A stretch of 64,000 nucleotides of DNA from Sthenelais limicola (GCA_942159475.1 OW804102.1:28092873-28156872); one strand, 5' to 3'; positions 11,446-22,875 are shown, counted from the first letter of the stretch. Notes: generated by a model from the sequence alone, not told the origin. Program-made: numbers and translations.

Positions 11446-11501
11446 CCAGTATTGAAAAAGGGGAGAAGGCCTCTAAGTCTGAGAGAGGAAAAAGAAAACA
11501 T

Positions 11502-11560
11502 TTGAGGGTGACGTTAGGATGGAGAGCCGGGTTGGGCGAACATGACAGACAAATATTTAC
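11502..11560 (+). repeat. 59-bp direct repeat, left copy
   Basis: Starts TTGAGGGTGACGTTAGGATG and ends ATGACAGACAAATATTTAC. It recurs in the same orientation at about 13663-13721 with two mismatches. Confidence 0.92.
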
Positions 11561-11758
11561 ACGGAGATGGGAAAAGTTCAGCCCAGAAATTAAAGGAGAA
11601 TTGGAAGGCGGCTTGTTGATAGTGATCATGAAAAAAAGGGATGATTTCCAGATTTTAGAGATTTTAGAGAATGTACAAAAGTGAAAAGCTAGAATTCAAA
11701 TGAAGAGAGATTAAGCCGGAACAGCCATATTGAAAAGGGGACAGAGAAAAGCTAAGGG

Positions 11759-11940
11759 ATTCAATTCAATTCAATTCAATTCAAATATCCTTTATTGCAA
11801 GCTCTTGATTTACAAATGGACGAACAAGTCTGACACTGGAGCGTGCCAGTTCTTCCGGAGTTTGCCATATTTCGTATCTTAAGATTGTTACAGTTAGGAT
11901 GAACATGATAATCCCTTGCTAGGGTCAAACAACAAGTCGC
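11759..11940 (-). mobile_element. Possible retroelement 3' end with ATTCA repeats
   Basis: A pentanucleotide run (ATTCAATTCAATTCAATTCA) is followed by AAATATCCTTTATTGCAAGC. Read on the minus strand this is a 3' end with an AATAAA-like signal followed by a TGAAT microsatellite, as in several non-LTR and SINE tails. No reverse transcriptase sequence is visible upstream, so the class is uncertain. Confidence 0.35.
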
Positions 11941-12574
11941 TACTGTCGTAGACGTTAAAGGCCCCTTATAGGGGTGAATACAGAAATTAATAACTTAATC
12001 GGAGTGAGACAACAATTCACTAATATCAAAGTCATGAGATCCCTTATTGGGTTTTTGAGAGAAAGTAATCTAGACAAAACATTTTATGATATGATTAATA
12101 ACAGATGAGAGGTAGGCGATGTTACTAGCTTAATGACAGGATTGAGAGATTATGGTTTATCCCTTGTAATTAATTACAATATACATTTTGTTGGCCACTG
12201 GCCTGGGTGTAGTTTAAATTGATAAAGTACAAAGATGGATATTATGCTGAATTAGCGACTAGCGTCAGCGTGACATTGAAGGTGGATTGGGTGTTTAATA
12301 GGTGAACACACAGTATTTTTGGCAGAGTTTATGAATTGATGAATTGGTAAGGCGAGGCAGTAAGATTCTAACCAGTGAGACTCTGACCTAGAAGATATAA
12401 TAAAACACGATAATTTAGCCAATATTCTTGAAGATGTAAAAGCAGAGTGGTTCTAAAATGGGGTTAGGAGTTGCTGTGTATACTTCCTAAATGTAATGTT
12501 ATCTTCAATCTTATGTGCTACCGGCTTCAACTCGTTCCACCATAGTCGGGATCGGAGCTATACATAACTCATAT
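11941..12574. other. Unassigned stretch
   Basis: Possibly the body of the retroelement tail at 11759. It contains two GGG/CCC-rich patches (AAAGGCCCCTTATAGGGGTG near 11957) but no coding frame. Confidence 0.35.
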
Positions 12575-12921
12575 TGTGATGTGGTTCAGGAAAATGAGTA
12601 ATACGTAATATTGAAATTTTCTGATATTTAGGGGATTTAGCCCTGTCAGTCATATTAGTTTATGCACCAAATTTCAGGATATTATATTAAATATATCCTT
12701 GCGTTCTCAAGGTCTGTGTATGGAGTATATTTAGTTACTTTACTGGTCATCGTCCACCCAAACATATTGCAAACTTTTTTTTTCAAAACTAAAGATATCA
12801 AACTTTGAATATAGAAATACTTGTTAGCTTTTCTAATGTTTACCATCAATGGAATGGGCTTCATCTCATCTTTTAAAATTGTATGGTATCTCTTGGGACC
12901 AGTTTCCCTATAACACATCGT
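12575..12921 (+). mobile_element. MITE family A copy
   Basis: Begins TGTGATGTGGTTCAGGAAAA and ends with TTCCCTATAACACATCGTA. Internal blocks include AGTATATTTAGTTACTTTAC, ATTGCAAACTTTTTTTTTC and TTCATCTCATCTTTTAAAA. The palindromic GACTTGTGACTC segment has decayed at both ends. Confidence 0.85.
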
Positions 12922-13062
12922 ATATTTAGAATGATGACGGTTGGGAAAAAGAATACGTTAAGAAAGATTAAACAAATGCAGATTACGACAGGAAATATAG
13001 CGGCCCAATAGAAGAAAATAGAAGGAGGGAAGAAAAGAAATAGTCAGGGTAGAGTGACATAT

Positions 13063-13299
13063 GAGTGAAATCGCTAGAAAATGTACAGTTCGACTCCACA
13101 AATTCTCCCAAAAAATCCACATTTAAGACATAAAAGAGAGGTTCAAAATACAGTTCAACACAGGCAAACAGATTGTTCGAATCAAGGCAATATCAAATAT
13201 ATTCAGATATACTTAGTACTGACCAGTTTTCAGTCAAATTTAGCAGACTTGACTAAATGTGTAGAGCTGCAAATTGTACATTTTCAAAGGATCTGACCC
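13063..13299 (-). mobile_element. MITE family B, full-length copy
   Basis: Starts GAGTGAAATCGCTAGAAAAT and ends AATTGTACATTTTCAAAGGA then TCTGACCC. Internal ATATTCAGATATACTTAGTA and AATTTAGCAGACTTGACTAA match the family. Confidence 0.88.
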
Positions 13300-13636
13300 A
13301 TATAGAGCAATGAAAATGACAATTTAGAGGCTGCAGCATGAAGCGCTAAGTCGGTCACATACAGAAGTAAAGTAGTCAGGGAGAAGAGATTAAAGCTGGC
13401 CCTTGATTTATGTTATTGGTAGAGCCGTGTAAAACTGTTTACAAACTGGCTTTATAAAGGGAATACATCACCTCACCCACCACACCTCAAGGCCAGCAGT
13501 ATGGGGTGTAAATCTAAGTAGACTGGTTAGAGTGGTCATAAAATAAAGGGAATAAACTTTAATAGACTGTGGAGAATGGAACCGTGCTTTTTATTGCACC
13601 AAGAAACTGTCCAACAACTTCATTATGAGATGGTGA
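13300..13636. other. Unassigned spacer
   Basis: No gene or repeat family is recognised before the 29-bp duplication at 13637. Confidence 0.4.
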
Positions 13637-13665
13637 ATATAAGCCCCCTCCTCTATAGATGGTTG
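13637..13665 (+). repeat. 29-bp direct repeat, left copy
   Basis: Starts ATATAAGCCCCCTCCTCTAT and is exactly repeated at 14030-14058. The two copies bracket the 59-bp repeat and the inverted arm. Confidence 0.95.
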
Positions 13666-13720
13666 AGGGTGACGTTAGGATGGGGAGCCGGGTTGGGCGG
13701 ACATGACAGACAAATATTTA
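13663..13720 (+). repeat. 59-bp direct repeat, right copy
   Basis: Partner of 11502-11560. It overlaps the last bases of the 29-bp repeat and runs directly into the inverted arm. In the left locus 55 bp of other sequence separates the same two parts. Confidence 0.9.
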
Positions 13721-14002
13721 CTATTTTTTTGTATTTTCTTAATTCTCTCCATCTATCTGTCTATGTACCTATATATTATCTCTATTAGTCGTATCCTTTT
13801 ATTCATATCTTATCGTCTGCTCTACGCTATCTCTCCAACACCTCCTGATCCCACTCCCAACCGTTATCCTCACTCTGCATCACACTCCTCTCTCTTTCTC
13901 TCTCTCAGAAGCCACTCTCATTCTTTAGTATACCTTTTCCCTCTTAATCCACCTCTCTTAGTCTCCTTCTCACTTGTTGTATGACATCCCCAACCTCAGA
14001 TC
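13720..14002 (-). repeat. Inverted duplication, right arm (283 bp)
   Basis: Reverse complement of 11162-11445, running from ACTATTTTTTTGTATTTTC to CCCCAACCTCAGATC. The pyrimidine-rich frames here are by-products. Confidence 0.93.
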
Positions 14003-14029
14003 TCTCCAAACTCTCCAAATCCTCAGTCC

Positions 14030-14058
14030 ATATAAGCCCCCTCCTCTATAGATGGTTG
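14030..14058 (+). repeat. 29-bp direct repeat, right copy
   Basis: Exact copy of 13637-13665. After it the sequence continues TAACGGTTGACTTACTGC, presumably the original locus. Confidence 0.95.
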
Positions 14059-14149
14059 TAACGGTTGACTTACTGCTCCATATACTGCACTGGTATACTT
14101 GGTGAAAGATCATCTGCCACATATAGCATTGTGACCAGCTATTTAAGGG

Positions 14150-14181
14150 TGGAATCGCCAGAAAATGTACAATTCGCCTTC
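14150..14181 (-). mobile_element. MITE family B end fragment joined to family A
   Basis: The 32 bp GGAATCGCCAGAAAATGTAC plus AATTCGCCTTCA are a clean family B terminus. They pass directly into family A sequence (GATGAGATCAAGCCGATTCC) without the rest of family B. Confidence 0.75.
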
Positions 14182-14725
14182 AGATGAGATCAAGCCGATT
14201 CCAATGATGGTAAACATCAGGACATTTGATAAGTATGTTTATCATAATGCGCATTCCATATGAGAGGTGCTATAAGTGGGGTGCTATAAAAATATTCATA
14301 TAGTATGCATACTATATGAACTACTTCGTCACCATGTCAGCTACATTTTTCAGATTTACACAAGATACATTACGGCATAGTGCTTATGCAGACAAATTTT
14401 GTCCAATGATTTTTCATTTATTGCCGGCTTGTTCTATTCTCTCCATCTATATTTCAAATTTGATATTTTTAGTGTTGAAATATTTTTTGCAATATTTCTG
14501 GGTTGATCATTACAAGTAAAGTAGCTAAATATACTCTGTAGCACGACCTTAGAAATGCAAGGATATATTTAATGCACACTCTTGACACTTAGCAAATCTA
14601 TTCATGTCAATCTCAACGGTATACACTTCAAAGATGATAACATTCGTACAAAGGGATCTTGTAAAAAAAAACACTTTGAAAATATCAATTTTGCGAATAG
14701 TGACTCATTTTCCTTTAACACATCT
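14182..14725 (-). mobile_element. MITE family A with internal insertion
   Basis: Reverse orientation: GATGAGATCAAGCCGATTCC at one end and AATAGTGACTCATTTTCCTT then ACACATC at the other. About 200 bp of unrelated sequence (about 14240-14440) interrupts the block that normally reads from AAGTATTTCTAT into the poly-T side. The outer 40 bp of one TIR is replaced by the family B fragment. Confidence 0.8.
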
Positions 14726-15643
14726 ATTTTCGGCTGAGAAGATAGGGTGTTAAGACAAACAGTAGACTAATAATTATACAAGATCAAACTATATTTTAAA
14801 AAGTCAAATTGTATTACCTTGAACAAAATCCCTAGTCTACCTGCTCGGCTCTCTCACTGTCTTTCCCCCCTCATGAAGTGTACTAAAAGTTACGTGATAC
14901 AACATTTAGTATTCTCATATATCAACATTCCTTCTTTCACCACACTCGTATCACTTAGCAGATATATTGTAGTAACATCTCTTTAATAGACATTTACTGC
15001 TTATGTTATTTCTTTCTTCAATATAACATTTTTGAACGCATTAAATTGACAGTATGCATCATTTATCACGCGACCATTTCATGATAATTAATCTTATCTG
15101 TTTGTATTTCCAGGTAAGCTGAATTGATCAGTGTGGGCCAGAGCTGTGCAGTAAGTCAATATCAATTTTTGGTCTTGAACGGTTTATTTTAACAATAAGG
15201 ATACAACAGGGGGGTTCACCTCTGACTACACACTGCCATAATTTATTTAACTCTTCAACTTTTAAGTTGTTTATGTTAGACATTTGTTTTGTAAAAGACT
15301 AAATCAATATGCAAAACCTTGTAAATTTAGGCCACCGAAGAAGAACTGCCGTTTGCAGACGGGTTTACCCATTTCTATAACTTTTGACTATAAATGTGAA
15401 GAATGGAAATAAAACTACTTATATATGACCAAGTCGGCCGTACATACTAATCAAATCATAATACAGAGATTTATGGTTAGCACGAATATATATTGCATAC
15501 AGTAGTCAGTTCGTTGAGTGGGTGCCCATACTAATAATGTGTATACACAAAGATCATGTTAAATGCACACACAATTGAACACCCAACTGGTGATACAATG
15601 TTTAGTATAAGTTAGTAAAGAGAGTAATTATGAAAAGAAATGC
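14726..15643. other. Unassigned non-coding stretch
   Basis: AT-rich sequence. No gene, RNA or family A-G element is recognised. Confidence 0.45.
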
Positions 15644-15787
15644 AATAGGGGATTTGCATAGCAGCCATTTGGAATATTAATTTGCATTTAGATAAAAATA
15701 TTGCTACATATTTGTATGTCAGGTTTAAACTGAATCCACCCCATGATGCACTGTAACATGCACAGTGGCACATGCAAGCCCCCTATT
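15644..15787 (-). mobile_element. MITE family C, internally deleted copy
   Basis: Ends are AATAGGGGATTTGCATAGC and CACATGCAAGCCCCCTATT. Between them are TTTGTATGTCAGGTTTAAAC and GATGCACTGTAACATGCACA. It keeps both termini but only 144 bp of the usual 350. Confidence 0.85.
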
Positions 15788-15965
15788 GGTACAGTAATAA
15801 ACCCAATGCCTACAAACGCTGACGGCTGCTTTGGGTTCCGTGTCATACAACCAGATCCGTTGTAAGGAACCGGGTATTCTATCAGGCTTGTGGTTCCTGA
15901 AGAAGCTCTTGTAGTTATATTGTGTCCATATCACTTAGTTCTCCAACGGTAATGCATGGAATAAC

Positions 15966-16312
15966 AAAAGGGGACTTGCATGTGTCCATGTGCATGTATG
16001 TACAGTGCATCATGGGATGGATTCTGTTGAAATCTGACATACAAATATTTGGCAAGATTTTTATCTAAAGTTGCAACGATGTTTTTACAATATCACAGCT
16101 AGTAGGCTATAAGTGAAACCAAATGCATGATGGGAAAGATGGGGACATGTGTTATGGCAACATGTATAACGCATGGATATTGACACGAGAACATTGATAG
16201 ATAGTCCATGCTGAACATGGCATGTTTTCAATATTTTAGACTGTACCATTTATATATAGTCTAAGAATTCCATGCGAATCAAGATTGAAATAGCGGCTAT
16301 GCAAATCCCCTA
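15966..16312 (+). mobile_element. MITE family C, full-length copy
   Basis: Starts AAAAGGGGACTTGCATGTG and ends AGCGGCTATGCAAATCCCCT. The interior holds GTGCATCATGGGATGGATTC, AAATGCATGATGGGAAAGAT and ATGCGAATCAAGATTGAAAT. Opposite orientation to the deleted copy 180 bp away. Confidence 0.9.
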
Positions 16313-16584
16313 ATAGGCATATGAGCCTGAATAATGTTATTATTTTCATAATGAATCTTCATTTTGAATACGAAAAGCTGAAACAGTTGGACTGTGTGTA
16401 ACTGAAGGGATCAATATTTGATACAAATTTATTGAATTGAATTAGCTTTGATGCTTTTGCTAAGCACTGACAAGCTATCTACAATCTGACCTCCTCAATA
16501 AAGGCACCATCATGTGGGATTTAATTCAGATTCTAAATCTTAACTTTTAGCAATTATTGCAGAGATTAAAGTACAATGGTGCTT
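16313..16584. other. Short unassigned spacer
   Basis: No feature recognised. Confidence 0.4.
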
Positions 16585-16812
16585 GGGTGAAATCGCCAAA
16601 GAATGTACTATTCGCCTTCACAAATCCTCACAAATAATCAAAATTTAAGACAAATTGTGGGTTCAAAATACAGTTCAACATAAACAAACAGATTTTTTGA
16701 ATCATGGCAATACCCAATATACTCAGATATACCAAGTGTTGACCATTGTTTCGTCTAATTTAGCAGAATTGACTAAATGCGTAGATCTGCCAATTGTACA
16801 TTTTCTGAAGTC
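16585..16812 (-). mobile_element. MITE family B copy
   Basis: Starts GGGTGAAATCGCCAAAGAAT. The far end reads GATCTGCCAATTGTACATTT then TCTGAAG, where the terminal ATCTGACCC is lost. Confidence 0.88.
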
Positions 16813-17539
16813 ATTCTGAAGTTGTAACTGAGCTTTCTTAATCCACCATCAAAGCAAAAGGAAGATTTTCGTTTGGTTTTCATTTTATTCTTTTTATTCC
16901 CCCCCCCTCCCCTCCTCGGAATAATGAATTAGGGCTTCAAACAAGACGTATAATTATATATTAATAAAGGGGAGACTATGATTTGTTCTACAAGTATGCG
17001 CATCATGTCTACCGTATTCTACTTGTTTATTCACATTATTCCCAGCTCTGAATTTCGATACACATATTATTCTACACATTTACACAATGTGAATTAATCG
17101 TTGAGATATAACTTACCAATTATGAACTACCAATTGTGAACATCGACTAATGAAATGCATGGCTAAGTAAGAAGATTGCATAATTATATCAATGTTAGAT
17201 ATGTTTAATTTAATCTCAATGATATAATTTACATCAAGCAAAACGCATTATGTCGCTTGATAACCGTCTGACTCTGGGCTTCGTTCTAATTATGCTCACC
17301 CTGTCTTATCAGCAACAATGGTTAGTCGCAATCCGGTGCATCAATAGTGCTAGCTTATTGGATGTTTTATCTGAAGTTCAAAATATGGAACACTCAATTG
17401 ATTAATGCACCAAGAACAATCAGAAATGCATCATAAATAATGATAAGAATAAATAAAGATCGTTAAGCAGACAGCTGGAAGACCGTCGGACCAACAATGC
17501 TGAATGTATTATCGTGTAATGCAAATTGATTTAAAAACT
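16813..17539. other. Unassigned AT-rich stretch
   Basis: Contains a CCCCCCCCTCCCCTCC run near 16900. No gene is recognised. Confidence 0.45.
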
Positions 17540-17587
17540 GTTTTAAAAATGATAGGAAGGTTGATACCTTCCTATCATTTTTAAAAC
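17540..17587. other. Perfect 22-bp hairpin
   Basis: GTTTTAAAAATGATAGGAAG plus GT (17540-17561) is exactly mirrored at 17566-17587, leaving a 4-base loop (TGAT). The sequence resembles neither a tRNA nor a known miRNA. It may be a tiny foldback scar. The arms are followed by the direct repeat TTTCATGGCATTTCATGGCA. Confidence 0.9.
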
Positions 17588-19050
17588 ATTTTCATGGCAT
17601 TTCATGGCATTTTACCTGCACTGCAATTTGCAAAGCTGCTTCGCGTTTTTTCTATTTATTATTATTCTGCTTTTCACAACGTGGCAACGTTCACAACGTA
17701 TTAGCAAAGATGATGCAAATAAAGATTTTTATTCCGATTTTTGACAATACATACAATATTTCGCATAATCATACATATTGAATTATAAGAAAATCAGGAA
17801 TTGGGCATTAATAACCATCTGTAACCAGGTCTTCCACATCACCCCAAAATCAATTTGCTTTGGATTGAAACAATAATATATAACAATATATAACGATAGC
17901 AATGAATGAATTGCGGTAATCCTGTAACTTCATTTGGTATTTGCAAGTGGCAACTGTCCAAAGAGTTAAGTTAAAAAAAGGAGATGTGAATTATGAGCTG
18001 ACGGGGTCTGATATGAGTGAGTATAAAGGGATGACAATGGTCCATAAAGCATAATAGGAAGCCTGTCCCTATATTGACGGTGGGCACTAATCTTATGGAC
18101 CCAGCCAGCTGCCCTGGCTGACTCCACAACCCTTTCCATTAAGCCTGAGCGTGAGGCAGACACAAATCCCCTCTATATGATGAATCCATACAGTTCCCTG
18201 GGATTATGTCCCTCGCTGCCTGCCTACCCAGGCTCTGTGACCAATAACATCTAATTTTCACTAAGTGAATAGGAGAGAGTTTGGGGCTTCTTCATTTAGC
18301 TCGTCTTGGTCTCCTTCTTCTTCCTCTTGCATATATATTTTATTTCATATCGAGGTTCTGTTTTTGTTTTTACGTTTTTTTTTTATGTTATTTTGCCTTT
18401 TATTTTTCCACTTCCTCTGTTGACTTTCTCCTTGTGTTTGCCATGTTTTGTGTTTATTCTCCGGTCACCTCTCACCCACTTCCCTTCCTCCCCTTTCTTC
18501 CTTTGTTCTGCTTTCTTTCCCTATCGTTATCTAATTATCCTGTTAAAGTGACACATGCCACTGAGCTCCCGATTTGGGGAAAGTTTGCCTGAATTTCAAC
18601 TATGTTCTAGATTAGTATATTTGTAATGTATACCCGGGAGCATTACTGTAGAAATTACATATATTGTGTGTATTTAAGAGTTTAAAACTCCAATTTCATA
18701 GGGTGCTGGAGTCACCCTACCCAACTGCCAGACAGTTAGGGAAGGTCCCAGACGCCTCTTATCTTAATGAGAGTTAAGTGATACCAGCTGGATGGGACAG
18801 GGTATATATGTCACTATGTACCTCCTGCCTCGCTCTTAGTTCACATCCCTTTACCATACACTGAGGTCAGCACCTTATGGTCTAGTTACTGCTTTCTCAG
18901 ATTTGAATTCCCCAATGGAACCTCTGCCACATTCTTCATTAACAAATATCAATTAATCTAAGGAATATATAGCGTTGGTATTCCACACAAATGTTCCTAC
19001 TTATGCATGTCATCGAAAACTACAAACATATTTCTAAATGATATATTGGG
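17588..19050. other. Unassigned stretch
   Basis: Contains T/C-rich sequence at 18290-18540 that gives long pyrimidine-coded frames of Phe/Leu/Ser without domains. No splice-supported exon or RNA gene is recognised. Confidence 0.4.
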
Positions 19051-19180
19051 CGATTAGAACCTGTAGTTGTAGTGGGGGTTCGTTGTCTGTTTGCTTAGGG
19101 ACCCCCACCGAGGCGATAGCCGAGGTGGGGTCCCGGGCAAACAGACAACAAACCCCCACTACAACTGAAGGTTCTAATTG
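19051..19180. mobile_element. 130-bp near-perfect foldback
   Basis: The left arm (19051-19114) has CTGTAGTTGTAGTGGGGGTT, TTGTCTGTTTGC and GGACCCCCACCGAGGC. It pairs with the right arm (19119-19180), leaving a 4-base loop GATA. There are only a few mismatches over about 62 bp. It would form a strong hairpin in DNA or RNA. Non-coding. Confidence 0.9.
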
Positions 19181-19367
19181 CTTTAGTCTCGAATTGTTGG
19201 GATTCACCATCACTTTCAAATTGAAAAACAACAATAACAATTCACTCTCTAAACCCCCACACACACTCAGCGCACGCTCCCGCTCGTGTTCACCAGTGCG
19301 TGACGACCACGTTACACCACCCGTCCATAGCATACCACCAAATCTCAACAATTCGAGACTAAAGTCA
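19179..19367. mobile_element. Short TIR element next to the foldback
   Basis: CTTTAGTCTCGAATTGTTGG near 19181 is mirrored by CAACAATTCGAGACTAAAG near 19347-19364. The enclosed sequence of about 140 bp is CpG-bearing (CGCACGCTCCCGCTCGTG). It directly abuts the foldback, so the two may be a single composite element. Confidence 0.7.
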
Positions 19368-20220
19368 AACAGTGTCCATAGCCACTTTAAATGTATGGCC
19401 GATAAAAGTTGCTTTTCCCCTTTCTCGCCCTCCTACAATTTCGATTTTCTTTATCCCTGATTTTAGCCACTATTTGACACATTTTTGGTTCTCAGTGCAT
19501 TGTTCATTTATTTCATCAAAATGTATTTTATTTTACTTGGATTAACAATTCCCATGCTAGGGCGTTTCAATTGGCCCAGGAGTGGCGCCAATGGGTAATA
19601 CATTCAGTTACATACAATATACTATATATATTATATATGTATATATACTGTTGCTGCATTCAAGCCATTTGGTATGGACAGTACATTCAGTTAATATAAC
19701 ATTGTTACATTCCAGCCACTTGATATTGAGTGTAAGAATACTTATCAGAATCGTGTAATACTTCTCTTTCCTTCTCCTTTCATGTCCCTATTTTTTATTT
19801 ATTCCTGAAATTCTTATTTCATGTGGTGTGGTTTAGTTATATTTCATTTGATTAAGACTTTAAGTAAGGGAAAAACGAAGTGTCTCCCACTGTTAAGTCT
19901 GACACAGTAGATGCAAGACCGTATCACAAAAGCTAGTGTTGAAAATAAGTGTAATTAAGCCCTAGATTTTATGGCAAAATCAATGGTTAGTAATCCTACA
20001 TCCTTACAGGAAACCAGAACGTGCTGTAAAAGAGGACCAGGCAGCGAATAGTGATAATAAATGGTTTCGAGTAAACATATAAACCGTGGCTCCCTAGACA
20101 AACTGGCTGTCTTAAAGTATGGGATTAATGAAGGGATTAATCCCAATGGATTATCTCAGTAATTGATGTTAATTGAGCATAATCCTTCCAGAATAATTCG
20201 AAAATTAAATGGAAAGTCCC
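19368..20220. other. Unassigned stretch with ATAT run
   Basis: An ATATATAT palindromic run lies near 19620-19650. Otherwise no gene or repeat is recognised. Confidence 0.4.
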
Positions 20221-20575
20221 TTAAAGCTGCATTCTCAGCTATTATAAAAAAGATCTTACCAAATTCACTCATATTATGACTTATAGGACCAGATTTATCA
20301 ATATTCTGCTGCTGTTTCATGTCAGTACTTGAATTTGAAGGTGAATCGGCTGAGAGAAAACAACAGTCAGTGAGCGATTATAAGTGAAGTTATCATAGGA
20401 AAGGATTCTAGTGGATCCTTCATATACTAATGAGGACGATTTATAAGCCCTATAGCAACGCAAAAAATTCCTCCAAAACTTTGGTAAAATGACTCTTAGG
20501 TGATTGGAAAAGAGTGGAACGAAATGTCAAAAATATTTAGTTTTGTACCGACGGTAACGAAGAGTGCAGCTTTAA
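20221..20575 (+). mobile_element. Family E element, full length, TTAA ends
   Basis: Starts TTAAAGCTGCATTCTCAGC and ends AGAGTGCAGCTTTAA, a TIR of about 15 bp whose outermost bases are TTAA. The interior includes CAAATTCACTCATATTATGA and ATATTCTGCTGCTGTTTC. The TTAA boundary is the target signature of piggyBac and Kolobok elements, so this is probably a non-autonomous member of one of these. Confidence 0.75.
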
Positions 20576-21550
20576 TACAATGCATGTAATAATGATTCGT
20601 GTAAATGTAAGTGATTTAACAAACTTCACTTTGACATCTTACATACTTCACTGTCTTCAAAACGTGTTTACTCTCCCATCTCAGCCAGTGAACAAGTCTA
20701 GTTCTACCATTCCAAGTTATTACCTCATTTTGAAGTTATTATCTCATTCCCAGTTATTATCCTATTAGTTATCCCTCTCTGGAGATGTTTGCATTGGAAG
20801 AAACCATCTCACAAAAGGAGGACCATGACAATTCTTGCAAGACACAGAAGCATCTGGGGAGCCTCTCTCAATTATTACGCTTCACTGCTACCCTGTCATT
20901 CTGTCCGCCACGTGCTCCGAGTAGTCACGTGGGCCTCCGATGTGGTCACCTGACCTGAAATAATGGGGTCAGTCCTCATTTTCTTCATAGAGGGCGCAGG
21001 GGGGTAGTCAGGCAAGGAGGAAGGTGAGGGAGGAGATGGCGGAGGGAGGCAGGGTTTGTGTTTGGGAAGGAGAGAAGGCACTGAGGTGGTAATGAGCAAA
21101 TAGGGAGGTTCAGCAAGAAAACCTCAATTACGTAACCGTATCCGTATCTTTTTTGTGAATGACGTCGCATTTTTGTGTATGAATAATAAATTGTGAGATA
21201 AAACGTTTTGCTTGAAATGTTATGTTATGTTTTTCCCGCCATATTTTGCTGAACCTCTTTCTTCCTTTTAACAGATGTTTGTTTAACAGAGATACGGACA
21301 CGTTTACGTTTAGGTTGGACTTGCTGAACCTCCCTATTAATGTCCTCGGATTGACGGGACTGTCTTCTGATGGTTGTACAACGAATATCTATAAAGTTTA
21401 CTTGAACTCAACTTTAATGCCATCTTTTCCCTTCTATACTATTTCTTCAAAAGGGAAGCGTTCTATTTGAGGGGAGTAAGTAGTCTTGCGTCATAACCTC
21501 TCTCCCCAGTATACAAGAACATATAATTAAATTATTTCCATGCATGATAT
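20576..21550. other. Unassigned stretch
   Basis: Includes a GGAGG-rich patch at 20995-21075 and an 82-codon frame (21222-21470, +) with no recognisable domain. No gene is supported. Confidence 0.35.
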
Positions 21551-21773
21551 AGGTCAGATCGTCAGAAAATTTACAATTCACCTTCACCAATCCTCTCAAA
21601 TAACCCACATTTAAGACAGAAATGAGCTTCAAAATGAAGTTCAACATAGCAAAACAGATACATTAATTCAACGCGATACCAAATATACGCAGATATACCC
21701 TGTACTAGTACTCAGCAGTAGAATTTCCTAAATGTGTAGAATTGTCCATTATATATTTTCTGACGGTCTGACC
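21551..21773 (-). mobile_element. MITE family B copy
   Basis: Starts GGTCAGATCGTCAGAAAATT, then ACAATTCACCTTCACCAATC, and ends ATATATTTTCTGACGGTCTG then ACCC. The first end has the GGTCAGATC form usually seen at the other terminus. Confidence 0.85.
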
Positions 21774-22472
21774 CATATAGGTATGCAAATTGCAACATTT
21801 GATTTTAATATGATCGTTGGGGAGTTTGAGTCCTGAAGAACGCAATATGCCCCCACACCAAATGGTGGGAGAGAGAAAGAGGGAATGGGGGAGAGTGATG
21901 TCTTTAAACTTGTGAAGTGGTACTAATGATGGACTATGTTGTAAGGGGGTCAAAGGTGGTGCCATACAGCGGTGTAGCTTGCAATGAAAGCTTTTTCCTC
22001 TGTCGCACTTAATAAGACAAGCTCTCCAACCATAACTCCAGGCTTTTTGCAGAGGTCATTTCTCAAAACTCTGATAACTTGGAATAGAAATAAAGTGTAG
22101 TTGTATTCTTCTGAGTGATCACATTGATCAGTTGTCGGTTTAATTTAGATCTTTTCACACTCATTAATAGTGATACAAATGAACCAAAATTAACAAAATA
22201 GTGATACGTTTTCAATTAGTAACTAACCCCCTTTTTAACAGATTATTGTTATATTTCCGCTAGAAACAGTGTTCCATGGTGTTTCAATTGTCTCCTAATG
22301 TTCTGTACGGGCAATGTGCTGGATGATTAAGGTACCAATGATGTGCTAATATGTACAGGGTATGATATAATAACATGATACATACATGGCGGTAAGACAT
22401 ATAACAATTAACACAGTGTGACAATTAAATGGTAGATTAGATGCCATGTTAGGTCTATGCCTCAGGTAGTTA
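21774..22472. other. Unassigned stretch
   Basis: No gene or repeat is recognised. Confidence 0.4.
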
Positions 22473-22875
22473 TGTGATCTGTTATGGGGAAATGAGTCAC
22501 AAGTCGCAAAATTTGGATTTGGGATATCATCATGTTTGAAAAGACTAGACCAATCAAATTCCAATGATAGTAAACACGAAGGACATCTAAGAAGTGTTTC
22601 TATATTTTTGATATATTTACGTTTGAATAAATGTTTCTGATATTTCTGGGTGAGCAATTAGCAGTAAAGTCATTAAATGTAGTCCATAGGATGGCCGTAG
22701 ACATGCAAGAATATATTTAACACACTGTCTTGAAATTTGGGGCATGGGTTCATGTGACTTAGAGTGCTAAAGCATCCAAACATTAGAACATTCCAACAAG
22801 GAAATCTTGTGAATAAAATTATTTGGAAAATATCAATTTTGTGACTTGTGACTCATTTTTCTGGAATAGATCACA
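22473..22875 (-). mobile_element. MITE family A, full-length copy
   Basis: 403 bp. One end is TGTGATCTGTTATGGGGAAA followed by TGAGTCACAAGTCGCAAAAT. The other is TTTTGTGACTTGTGACTCAT to AATAGATCACA. Internal ATTTCTGGGTGAGCAATTAG and AGGAAATCTTGTGAATAAAA match the family. Confidence 0.9.

Noticed and set aside
13179..13200. A tRNA B-box-like GTTCGAATCAAGG
   Set aside because: It lies in the interior of a family B MITE and there is no matching A box or cloverleaf.
17540..17587. A rho-independent terminator
   Set aside because: The context is eukaryotic; the stem is AT-rich and has no operon around it.
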